Assembly (NCBI GenBank): GCA_016795505.1
Contig: JAEUHH010000064.1
Span: forward strand, 1-64,000
Reading direction: 5' to 3'
Source: Verrucomicrobiales bacterium
GTDB taxonomy: Bacteria > Verrucomicrobiota > Verrucomicrobiia > Verrucomicrobiales > DEV007
Length of the DNA: 64,000 nucleotides
The position numbers and the translations under genes were made by a program. A model generated the notes under the pieces. The model was not told the DNA's origin, made no database searches, and saw only the letters and a list, made by a program, of their open reading frames with translations. Below are positions 16,901-24,475 of the stretch, piece by piece (within the stretch, counting starts at the first letter, position 1; each line of letters opens with the position of its first letter).

Positions 16901-17236
16901 ACCGAAGACGCGGCTGCCACCGTGAAGGACCACGGAAAAGGGATCATCCGTTTTCGCTGTGGGTGCGGAGAGGGTGATGAGCCGTAGTCGCGCGGTGTCG
17001 ATGTCGGGTGCGGCGTCGAACAGTGGCGAGGACCACCGCAGGGAGTCGGCATCGGCATCGACGAGCCGGCCGGTGAGAGACTGCCCATTCCACCATTGCA
17101 ACTTTCCGTCGGTCCCGGAGGCCGGGGCCGTTTGCTCCTCGGCCGGGGCCAGGTGGCTTCCCGCGGCGAGAGTCGCAGCGATGCCGAGGGCGAGGCGGAG
17201 GCGCAGAGATGGATTCTGGGACGGTCGGGCGCTCAT
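13928..17236 (-). CDS. giant secreted protein with C-terminal TlpA/ResA thioredoxin domain
   Basis: 1102 residues. The N-terminus is a signal peptide (Arg-rich start, hydrophobic run, cleavage near residue 32). The central ~900 residues are a mosaic of beta-rich segments, some resembling laminin-G/concanavalin folds; several stretches repeat a pattern of a strand, then 'dG.l..G.l..id'. The last 130 residues are a thioredoxin of the TlpA/ResA type with D-F-W-A-T-W-C-G-P-C (active site WCGPC at 993-997) and the cis-Pro motif G-I-P-H-T. Such domains reduce disulfides outside the cytoplasm. It is the last gene of the MoxR cluster, starting directly at the end of the preceding gene. Confidence 0.85.
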   Translation of the reverse strand: MSARPSQNPSLRLRLALGIAATLAAGSHLAPAEEQTAPASGTDGKLQWWNGQSLTGRLVDADADSLRWSSPLFDAAPDIDTARLRLITLSAPTAKTDDPFSVVLHGGSRVFGDLTAIDRDHLTLRSSRHGDLRIARDRVSEILRLKGGGVLFHGPFGVQDWRYNVTNTAPPPEGRRWFQDAGGAISSVALRQRITLPWKLDKPVEIAFRIRSSSRPEFELRLLSANHTEVVTTWADEIVLRRGAHFAPLLSLSDEDRSVTLRLFWDPNSGRGGVATLDGTLLGRWENLPDGQTKPVIPDTPDGIHQLPLSKPNRQGSDKNALPPDGISWYNRGRDLTIETLLIREWDGQWPKAGPTPVDPANPRLLTKVGLTAGDPVALAGGRLTYAGSPGGPTRQISLDEVIAVHFPSLAKAPSEKPADMTDPRKARLQFADGTSLEGGIVSISGQEIRTTTDFSAAPIRSPLGGLQEIRWQHPPEKPDPLGLYDRISLASAPVMHGHWMPATGNRPHWKPIGATQAVPLTKDTIPVEIVRATPPDGKWPTSPSLLFLKDGQIVPGQLVAIDRDGGAVTLRSDMVGTQDFNGDTIDAMQFPGPGLKTVDFVDPGWQMIRGQVDLAEPGEPLKSVSLPTASSFGHPSMLAGDEIQFALLSSGYGTARVRLFTDGTYRDSPSTRVLLAHYGNEVYAGIEEKEGNFDNYRQIPVEHGKPVQIRINWSNRQITISINGTVGLTVNHDPKKTPRSGRGLIFEPANLWGNGERTVTISGFKLRATPGYTWVPPVPAKARDQALFLPRFRKNDPPGHLLVAHTGDLLRGTVESATAERIAFRTGLESHTLPSDRAAAIVWLTPPTTTEAKDKEAPIQDALPDAFGLPALPTHWLMLRSGARFGLTVESFGPDAITGHSPTLGQCRIPIDHVHLIRTSEPARDPSGGSLNGWTLVAAPEPSPEGAAAGSPAAELVGKVAPRVELPLLGGGTFDLAKERDQVVILDFWATWCGPCVRALPEMIDAFAALDSKRVKFIAVNQAESPETVTAFLKSRDWGSLAVGLDHDQSAGKAYGVEGIPHTVIVGPDGKVAHVSTGFRPGGAAETAELVKKLLAGEAVK

Positions 17237-18289
17237 TCAGCGTTCGTAGATGGGGAGGAAGCGGTAGTTGAGCCCCAGCGCGAGCAGGGACATGGCGGTG
17301 CTGTAGGCGCTGCCGTTGAAGGAGCCATCCTCCTGCCGGCTCTGTTCCAGTTGGCGCACCGTGGCGGCATTCCATTTCTGCCAGGAGTCGTAATCCCCCT
17401 GAAAAAGGGCCTGGGCCATGTAGTAGCGGAAATATTCGATGTAATGGCCACTTTCATCGTGCTCGAGCCGGCTGGCGATGTGATCGAGCGTGGCCTTGTA
17501 TTCCCAAGTCTCCTTTTCCTTGGCGACGGCGGCTACCAGAGTCGCGATGGCGGAGCGGTTCATCGACTGGCCCATGCCGCCGAAGCCGCCCGTATAGGCG
17601 ACCGAGCCATCCCGGCCCGTGCTGCGGCGCATGTATTCCAGCGCGGCGTTCACCGTTTCGTCCGGCACGTCCATCCCGGCATTCCGCGCAGCGAGCAGGC
17701 CCATCAGGACTGCTCCGGTGACCGAGGTGTCCGCGTCGCTCGCATCGGGCGTGTAGCGCCATCCGCCCCAGCGGTTCTTCTTCTGGGAGGTGGCCGCGCA
17801 GCGGATGGCGAGGTCGAGCGCTTCGCCGAGGCTGCGGCCCTTCTCGGACTTTTCATTTTCGGAAGGCTGCCACAGCAGGGATTCATCGACCGCGCCATAG
17901 GCCTCGGCCAGGGCGAGCATGGCAAAGCCATGGTGGTACATGCTGTCCGGCAGGTAGCCGGTCTCGGCATCCTGGGACGTGATCATCGCCCGCAGGCCGC
18001 GCCGGATATTGATGGCGTAGCGGCCGAAATTCGGATCCTCGCCCGAGGCAAGGAAAGCCATGACGCAGAGACCGGTGACACCGCTGCCCTGATTGTTGTC
18101 CTGCCAGGAGCCGGCGTTGTCCTGCTTCTGGGCGAGCCAGGCGAGTCCGCTGTCATAGATCGACTCGACTTCCGGGGGGACCCGGCCGCCGAAACGGAGT
18201 TCAGGATCCTGCGCGGTGGAGACGCCGGGATACAAGGCGCCCGCCAGCGCAAGGACGGTGAGGTTTCTCGGGAAAAAGCGGGTGGTCAT
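17237..18289 (-). CDS. secreted prenyltransferase/squalene-cyclase-fold repeat protein
   Basis: 350 residues. A signal peptide (cleavage near residue 26) precedes repeated alpha-alpha units of the terpenoid cyclase/prenyltransferase fold: 'GLAWLAQKQDNAGSW', 'SGVTGLCVMAFLA', 'HGFAMLALAEAYG' and 'EDGSFNGS..STAMSLLAL'. The DXDD motif needed for squalene cyclisation is not visible, so binding or structural use is more likely than catalysis. The start overlaps the stop of the 853-residue gene by 4 bp (ATGA), implying coupled translation in the MoxR cluster. Confidence 0.85.
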   Translation of the reverse strand: MTTRFFPRNLTVLALAGALYPGVSTAQDPELRFGGRVPPEVESIYDSGLAWLAQKQDNAGSWQDNNQGSGVTGLCVMAFLASGEDPNFGRYAINIRRGLRAMITSQDAETGYLPDSMYHHGFAMLALAEAYGAVDESLLWQPSENEKSEKGRSLGEALDLAIRCAATSQKKNRWGGWRYTPDASDADTSVTGAVLMGLLAARNAGMDVPDETVNAALEYMRRSTGRDGSVAYTGGFGGMGQSMNRSAIATLVAAVAKEKETWEYKATLDHIASRLEHDESGHYIEYFRYYMAQALFQGDYDSWQKWNAATVRQLEQSRQEDGSFNGSAYSTAMSLLALGLNYRFLPIYER

Positions 18290-20847
18290 GGGGCTTTCTT
18301 GGCTTTGTCCGGCTGGGCGGCGGCGGATTGTTTTTTCTTCTCCTCGGCCTCCTTCTTCATTCGTTCGTCGTGATAGCGTTTGATGCTATCCCAATAGCCT
18401 GAGACGCGTCCGCGGAACTCGGATTCCCAGGCAGTCCACTGCTTCTCGGTCAGCAGCGCCTTGAAGTCCTTCTCCGGGATACCCTCCAGAATGAGAACGT
18501 TGTAATAGGAGTTCAGCTCCCAGGGCGAGTCCTCGTCGCGATTCCCGAAATAGCGCTCGATATCGGGTCCGTAGGTTTCGAGAGATTTGGACGCGAGTTG
18601 CAGGATCTGGCTGGCTTGCTCGGGTTTCAACCGGGCCGCATTGTCGAACTGCTGGATCAGCAGACCGAGGGTGGCCTCGCGTTGATAGGCCCTCCGGACG
18701 TTGGTTTGCTGTTGCCAGGCCGCCCGTTCGGTATCGGTCAACAGGTGGCTGATGGCAAATGTCCAAATGCCGGTCGCCTCGGCCTTGGTCTGGCGGCCGA
18801 AACTCACCCGACCTATGCCCGCCAGCAGCTTTTCCACGGTGGCGGCGTTCTGGTTCCCCGTGCCGATCTGGTTGCGTACCCACTGCTGGTAACTGTTGTA
18901 CCAGGCGTTCACCTCATCCTCGGCGGCCCCCTTGGCGGCGGTGAGCAGGCGCTTCTGGCGTGGCGGGGGCAGGTTGGCGGCCCGGGTGATGGCGTTGACC
19001 TCGGCCACGAGGCGCGCTTCGATGCGATTGCGTTCCTGAACCATCTGATCGTACAGGAATCCCGAGATCACCCGTTCGGTGGCCACTGGATCGGGGCCGC
19101 CTGCGGGGGTGGGCTTGTTCTCTTCATCTCCTTCGCCCGGCTGGCGAGGCGGCCTCCGGCCCTGCTCGGATGGGTCGGGTTTCTCGACGCGGGCTTCCCA
19201 GATTTTTTTCTGCCAGTCCTCCAGGTGCTTCTTGATCTCGGCATGGTCGGCCTGACGGCACATCGAGGCGATGCTTTGGAAATTCATGCTGCCCCACTGT
19301 TGCTCCAACCGCTTGGCGAGGGTCTCCGCGGCCGCCTTTGCGAGGAACGGCTCGATCTTCTGGCGTTGATCGGCCGTGAAGGCCAGGCGCTCATCGAACA
19401 GGCTCACCAGAATGCGGATGGCAACGCGCCGCCGGTCGTCTGCCCGCCTTTTGGTCGCCTCCTCCCAGCGCTTCTGTTCATCCGCGGACAACAGGGATTC
19501 CAGTGCGTCTTTCCATGCCTTCTGGTTCTCGGCCTGATCTTCCGTTCGCCAGCCGACCGAAATGTAGCCCTGTTGCAGCATCATCTCCCGCTGATTGGGC
19601 GACTCTTCGGCAATCTCCTTGAGGGCGCGCTCCTTCCAGGCCGCGATGGAGTCGTCGACGGCCTTTTTGGCGGCGGCTTCGAGCTTGGCGGTGCGATCGG
19701 CATCGAGATCGACCGCCATCTGGATGTCAGCGACCTTTGGGTCCATCTGGCGGGTAAAAGATTGACGGTAATTCTCCGAATGCGTCTCGATGAGCCTTCC
19801 GAATTGCTCGTCGAAGCGCTTCTTCTCCTCCACCTCATGAGCGGCGAGAGCCTTGGTCCAGTCCGCCTGCTCGTCCTTGGACAGGATTTTCGCCAGGCCG
19901 TCGGTCCAGGCCGATTGGTGAGAGGGGATGGCTTCCTCCAAATTGACGCCACCCAGTTGGAAGTCTTCATTGATCTCGGAAGTGAGCAGGTTCTTCCGGG
20001 TCGATTCGGGAAACTTCGCCAGCGCTTCGGTGATCGATTTGGAACTCGCGGCCAGGGCCTGCTTGACCGCTTCGGCCACGGCGGCATCGAGCGCCTCCGA
20101 GCGCTTCGCGTCGAGGGGGATGGTGTTGCGCAACAGTTCCACCAGCGGGCGGATCTCGGCCTTGAGCCGGCCTTCAGAGGCTTTGAGGATGCGGTCGCGC
20201 AGATCGGCGAGCTGTTTGTCCGCCTCCTTCTTCTCCAGATCGGCATCCTCTTTCAGTTCGGCCAACTGCGCCGGGGTGAGAACTTTTGCGAGCGCGGCTT
20301 TCCAGGCATTTTGATTGCGGGGATGACCCTTTTCGGATACCGGCGCCTCCTCCAGCATTTCTTCGATGTTCGCCTCATCGATCTGGCTCATCGACTCGGC
20401 CAGATCGTTGATCAACTGTTCCACCTGGTCGCTGGATTCCTTCAATTGCTCTTCGTAAAGGCTCCGGATCCAGTCAATGGTGGCCTGCTCCCACGGCTGG
20501 CGGCTTTCCTCGACGGCCAGGGGCAGCGACTCCTCCAGGGTGGTCACGGCGGCTTCGGGGAGCTTGAAACGTTCGGCGAGTTCCTCCACTTCCTTTCCCA
20601 TGCGTTTGGTCACCAGCTTCTGGCGCGGCGCGGTGATGGCCTTGAGCCATTGGTCGAGGGCGTCACGGAGCTTCTTGGCGGATGCCTCCGGCAGGTCGTC
20701 GAAGAGGGCCTTTTTCTCCTCCGCCGGTGGCTTTTCCTGCGCCAAGGCGGAAGATCCCGGAGATCCCCACCCGCCCAGACACAAGCCGGCGAAAATGGCG
20801 CCGGCGGGCAGGGCGTGACGAAGAGTCGGGAAACGTCGGATGCTCAT
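18286..20847 (-). CDS. large secreted coiled-coil protein of unknown function
   Basis: 853 residues. A signal peptide (hydrophobic run near 13-36, ending A-L-A) is followed by an almost entirely helical, Lys/Glu/Gln-rich sequence with several repeats of 'L...QK.W..AL..LL..DEQ..W', each about 200 residues apart. This suggests four or five copies of a helical domain. The C-terminus is Lys-rich. No catalytic motif was found. It sits between the 1130-residue membrane protein (15 bp away) and the cyclase-fold protein, and is probably a periplasmic scaffold of the same machine. Confidence 0.75.
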   Translation of the reverse strand: MSIRRFPTLRHALPAGAIFAGLCLGGWGSPGSSALAQEKPPAEEKKALFDDLPEASAKKLRDALDQWLKAITAPRQKLVTKRMGKEVEELAERFKLPEAAVTTLEESLPLAVEESRQPWEQATIDWIRSLYEEQLKESSDQVEQLINDLAESMSQIDEANIEEMLEEAPVSEKGHPRNQNAWKAALAKVLTPAQLAELKEDADLEKKEADKQLADLRDRILKASEGRLKAEIRPLVELLRNTIPLDAKRSEALDAAVAEAVKQALAASSKSITEALAKFPESTRKNLLTSEINEDFQLGGVNLEEAIPSHQSAWTDGLAKILSKDEQADWTKALAAHEVEEKKRFDEQFGRLIETHSENYRQSFTRQMDPKVADIQMAVDLDADRTAKLEAAAKKAVDDSIAAWKERALKEIAEESPNQREMMLQQGYISVGWRTEDQAENQKAWKDALESLLSADEQKRWEEATKRRADDRRRVAIRILVSLFDERLAFTADQRQKIEPFLAKAAAETLAKRLEQQWGSMNFQSIASMCRQADHAEIKKHLEDWQKKIWEARVEKPDPSEQGRRPPRQPGEGDEENKPTPAGGPDPVATERVISGFLYDQMVQERNRIEARLVAEVNAITRAANLPPPRQKRLLTAAKGAAEDEVNAWYNSYQQWVRNQIGTGNQNAATVEKLLAGIGRVSFGRQTKAEATGIWTFAISHLLTDTERAAWQQQTNVRRAYQREATLGLLIQQFDNAARLKPEQASQILQLASKSLETYGPDIERYFGNRDEDSPWELNSYYNVLILEGIPEKDFKALLTEKQWTAWESEFRGRVSGYWDSIKRYHDERMKKEAEEKKKQSAAAQPDKAKKAP

Positions 20848-20862
20848 CGCTTGGTGCGGGAT

Positions 20863-23800
20863 TCAGTTGGCTCCGCCCGCTTTTTCGAGCGCATTGAAAT
20901 AGGCATCGAGACCGGCGCGGAATTCGTCGGGGAACTCCCGTCCCGCCCGACCGGTGGCCTGGCCGACAGCCCGCGAGGCGACCTGCGCCTCGGCATCGCT
21001 GCCTGCTCCCAGATTGGCCAGCGCGGCTGAGGACGCCTGGGTCGCGGTGCCACCACCGCCGGGATCCGATCCGCCACCGCCGCCGCCGCTGGGCTTCATG
21101 CGCTTCGCCTGCAGGAGCAGCTCGATCGCCTCCGTCTCCGCTCCCACCGCCCGGTCGCCGGTGTCGGGCAGGGCGAGGATGGCCTTGGCCTCGGCCATGA
21201 CTTCGGTGACGGCGGAGAGCAATTGCAGTTCCTTGCCGAACTTCGATTCGCCCTCCGGCAGGGCGAGGATGTCCTCGATCGCGGTGACGAGGTGATCGGC
21301 GATTTTTCCCTGATTGTTGGACAGGCGGGCCGCCTTGCCCCAGAAATCGATCTGCTCCAGCGCCGGCCGGCTCTTCTCCAGCTCCCGAGTCTCGTCGCGC
21401 AGGGCCATCTCGTCGTGGAGGGCCTGCATGACCTTCAGCACGATCTCCGGTGGCAGGCTGTCGGCGCTGCCGCCCTTGCACGAGGAGCACTCCGCGGCCG
21501 AGACGAGATCCTCCGCCCAGCGGTCGAGCGTGTCGGCCCAGTACTCGGTTGCCGAAATGGTCTGTCCGCTGAAATTGCCGCCGATGGTCAACGCCACGGT
21601 TTCCAGCTCCTTGACCACCTGCGTCTTCTTCATCTCGTCGAGCAGACTGGTAAACCGGCGGTCAGGCTTCCGTGTCGCGTAGGCGGCGAGGTCGCTCTGA
21701 AGGGTGAAGACGGTCTGGCTCTCCTTTTTGGCGCGGTCGGCCACTTCATCCGCAGCCACTACGGGGCCACCCGAGAGCGCCTTGCGCTCCAGGCCGAAGG
21801 CTTCGAGCGTGTCCTTCGCGGTGTGCTTTGCCAGTTCCATCTGGGCGCGTGAGGCGGCCTTGAGGCGTTTGACGAAGGTGCTGGCCTCCAGACTCGCGAG
21901 CAGGTCGGAAAGCTGGTCCGACACTTTGGAAAAGGCCGCCAGCAGGTCCGCCTGCTCGGTCACGGCCTGGTCGAGCTGTTGCTGGGCCTCGCTCTCCGGC
22001 GGCGGGGGAGCTTTCTCGCCGGCGATGGCGCCGAGCGTGGTCGAGGGCAGGCCCAGCTTGCCACCACTGGGCTTCTTGGGTTCACCGGGCGGCTGATCGG
22101 GCGCCGGCTTGGGCGGATCGAGGAAACCCTTTTCGTTGTCCGTGAGGCTGGGCGCCGGTTTGGGAGCCGGGGCGTCGGGATCGATCGGCTTGGCGGGACC
22201 GGGTGCACTGGGAAGATCGCCACCCTGCTTGATGGAGGGAGCCTCGGGCGATTTCGGGCCCTCTGAGGCGTCACCTTTGGGGGACGCGCCGTTTTTGGGA
22301 TCGGCGGAGGCCAGGCTCGGATCGCCCGGCTTGGCATCCGGGGCGGGAGCCTCGCCCGGTTTGGCCCCGGCGGCTCCCGAGCTTTGTTTGAGCAGATCCG
22401 CCACGCTGGGCATGCGTTTTTGGGCGATGTCATTGAGATTTTGCAGCAGGGTGGCCCAGGTTTCGAGCCGCTCGGCATCGAACTCGGGATTGCGCGTGCC
22501 CTGCTCGACGAGCCGGCGACCGGCACCGTTCAGGGCCTCAAGCCGGGCGGCATTGGCTTGCTCCTCCGCGGCCTGGCGGGCGACGGCGCGACGATTTTCC
22601 GGCCGGTCGAGTTCAGCGGCGCTCAGAGCGCGCAGCTCCCGGTTCGTCTGGTGCAGTTGCTGCTCGCGCTCATAGGTCTCGCGGGCGGCCTCCAGCCATT
22701 TTCCGAACTGGGTCGTCAGCCAGAGCGCGTGGTCGGTGGCGTCGAGCACGTGGAGCACAAACGAAGCCGAGTAAGCCCGTTCGCGGTCGGGCAGAAAGTC
22801 CTCCGCCCAGGCCCGCACCTCGATGCTCTGCGGGGCGACGCCGTCGCGGGCGGCGCTGAAGGTGGCGCGGGTGTCGAGGGAGCGCAGTTCGGCGTCTCCG
22901 GCCGCGGCGATCTTTTCACCCTTGGCGGGTTCGGCGCCGCCCTTCGGCGTTTGACCCGGCAGGGCGGTCCACTCGAGTCCGGTGCGGCGAATGCCGAAGT
23001 CGTCCTGCACGGTGAGATCGAAAGCCACCACCTCGGTGTCCAGCACCACCTGCTCCTGCGATTCGCGGCGGGCGGCGATGCCGGGCGCCTCGTCCTTCAC
23101 GGCTTCGACCTTGAGACGCAGGGGCTCCTTCGGTCCGAGGCCGAGGGTGTCCCGCCAGTCCAGCGACAGTTCCGCCGCTCCGTCAACCGGGCGGTAGTCG
23201 GCGACCAATCGGCCATCCACGACTGGTTGCGGCTCGTCATCGATGCGGGCTTCGGCGAGGGCGCGGCTGGCTTCGGCGATCCAGGAGACTTCGGCACCCT
23301 CCAGCAGCCTCACCGCGCCGCCGCGCACCTCGATTGCCGGCTCGTGACGGTATTCGAGGTATTTGGGCAGTCGCAACTTCGCGGTCAGGCCGGTCATCTC
23401 GGGTCGCGGACGCGGCTGCAGTTTCACCCGCTCACGGTCGTCGCCGACGGCGATGTCGATGCGGGTGTCGTCCTTTTGTGGGGCGAATCGGAATGGGTAG
23501 GTGGATTCCGCCGCCTCGGCCCGGACCTTTGGCTGGCCGGGAATGCGGGCAGTGCCGCTCGACGGGGTCCACCGGGTCTCCGGCTCCAGCGCCGCGGGCA
23601 GATCGAAGGGCTCTGCCAGCGGCACTACCAAAGTCTCCGGCAGGGAATCTACCCGGGCAAACGTGTAGCGGTCCGTGTCGCGCCAGGGCATCAGCCAGCG
23701 CGCGGCGGCATTGCGGGCGGCCTCGGGCACCAGCACGGCGGCGGCCGTGGCGAGGACAGCCAAGGTGCCGGCGGCCAGCGCCCACCGGCGGCGGCGGGGC

Positions 23801-24255
23801 TGCGGGACGGCGGCGGAGAGATCCTTGTCCTTCACCGCGGCGGCGGCCTGGGCGATCGCGGCCTGGACGAGACGCTCGCTCCGCCCTATGGTCCCGTCGC
23901 CGGATTCCCGCGCCAGTTCCACGATGCCCAGCAACTGGTCGCCGAGCCGGGGAAAGGCGCGCCGCACCAGCCGCGCGATGTCTTCCAGTCGCCGCTGGCG
24001 CCACACCCAACGGTGCCACAGCAGCGGTAATCCCAGTCCTGGCACCGCCGCTCCCGCGACGAGCAGGGCCGTTCGCCACGCCGCCGGCGTTTCGCCGAGC
24101 CGATCGAGGATGAATACCAGCAGCCAGGAAAGCCCAAGGCCGAACAGACCGGCCAGAATGCCTTCGGTGAATTTCACCACCCGCACCCGGCGGCGGAAAT
24201 CGGTGAGCTTGTCCGTCAAAGCCGGCGGCAGGGAGCGATCGGGCGAGGCGTTCAT
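20863..24255 (-). CDS. very large membrane-anchored protein (DUF4175-like) of the MoxR cluster
   Basis: 1130 residues. Two hydrophobic helices (about 33-53 and 62-80) and a third near 155-172 anchor it. The following 300 residues are beta-rich and resemble repeats of Ig-like domains. The second half is helical, with a Pro/Lys/Asp-rich linker (about 640-740) and a late C-S-S-C-K-G-G motif that might bind metal. The end is Gly/Ser-rich. The layout is reminiscent of DUF4175-type proteins encoded with MoxR and vWA genes in other bacteria; this link is inferred from context and layout only. Confidence 0.7.
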   Translation of the reverse strand: MNASPDRSLPPALTDKLTDFRRRVRVVKFTEGILAGLFGLGLSWLLVFILDRLGETPAAWRTALLVAGAAVPGLGLPLLWHRWVWRQRRLEDIARLVRRAFPRLGDQLLGIVELARESGDGTIGRSERLVQAAIAQAAAAVKDKDLSAAVPQPRRRRWALAAGTLAVLATAAAVLVPEAARNAAARWLMPWRDTDRYTFARVDSLPETLVVPLAEPFDLPAALEPETRWTPSSGTARIPGQPKVRAEAAESTYPFRFAPQKDDTRIDIAVGDDRERVKLQPRPRPEMTGLTAKLRLPKYLEYRHEPAIEVRGGAVRLLEGAEVSWIAEASRALAEARIDDEPQPVVDGRLVADYRPVDGAAELSLDWRDTLGLGPKEPLRLKVEAVKDEAPGIAARRESQEQVVLDTEVVAFDLTVQDDFGIRRTGLEWTALPGQTPKGGAEPAKGEKIAAAGDAELRSLDTRATFSAARDGVAPQSIEVRAWAEDFLPDRERAYSASFVLHVLDATDHALWLTTQFGKWLEAARETYEREQQLHQTNRELRALSAAELDRPENRRAVARQAAEEQANAARLEALNGAGRRLVEQGTRNPEFDAERLETWATLLQNLNDIAQKRMPSVADLLKQSSGAAGAKPGEAPAPDAKPGDPSLASADPKNGASPKGDASEGPKSPEAPSIKQGGDLPSAPGPAKPIDPDAPAPKPAPSLTDNEKGFLDPPKPAPDQPPGEPKKPSGGKLGLPSTTLGAIAGEKAPPPPESEAQQQLDQAVTEQADLLAAFSKVSDQLSDLLASLEASTFVKRLKAASRAQMELAKHTAKDTLEAFGLERKALSGGPVVAADEVADRAKKESQTVFTLQSDLAAYATRKPDRRFTSLLDEMKKTQVVKELETVALTIGGNFSGQTISATEYWADTLDRWAEDLVSAAECSSCKGGSADSLPPEIVLKVMQALHDEMALRDETRELEKSRPALEQIDFWGKAARLSNNQGKIADHLVTAIEDILALPEGESKFGKELQLLSAVTEVMAEAKAILALPDTGDRAVGAETEAIELLLQAKRMKPSGGGGGGSDPGGGGTATQASSAALANLGAGSDAEAQVASRAVGQATGRAGREFPDEFRAGLDAYFNALEKAGGAN

Positions 24256-24324
24256 GGCGGCGGTAGCGTATCAGATCGTCAGGCGGGTGACAATGGGCTT
24301 GGTCGGGCGGGGAGGCGGGGCCGG

Positions 24325-24377
24325 ATTTCCGATCGAACAGGGTTGGATCGGAGATGAAACAGGGTTGGATCGGAATC
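24325..24377. repeat. dispersed 22-bp-module repeat, head-to-tail copy B
   Basis: After ATTTCC, two direct 22-bp units (24331-24352 and 24353-24374) share AACAGGGTTGGATCGGA and differ at two bases near their start. The copy lies in the 220-bp gap between two genes of the MoxR cluster, the only long gap in that cluster. The rest of this gap shows nothing recognisable. Confidence 0.92.
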
Positions 24378-24475
24378 GGGCGTTGCTTCTCTATGCGTGT
24401 CGGCATTCCTGCCGGCGGGTTGTTCGAAGTCTGAAATCAGCGATGGGACAGGGGCGGGTGGCGGGGTGGGGAAAC

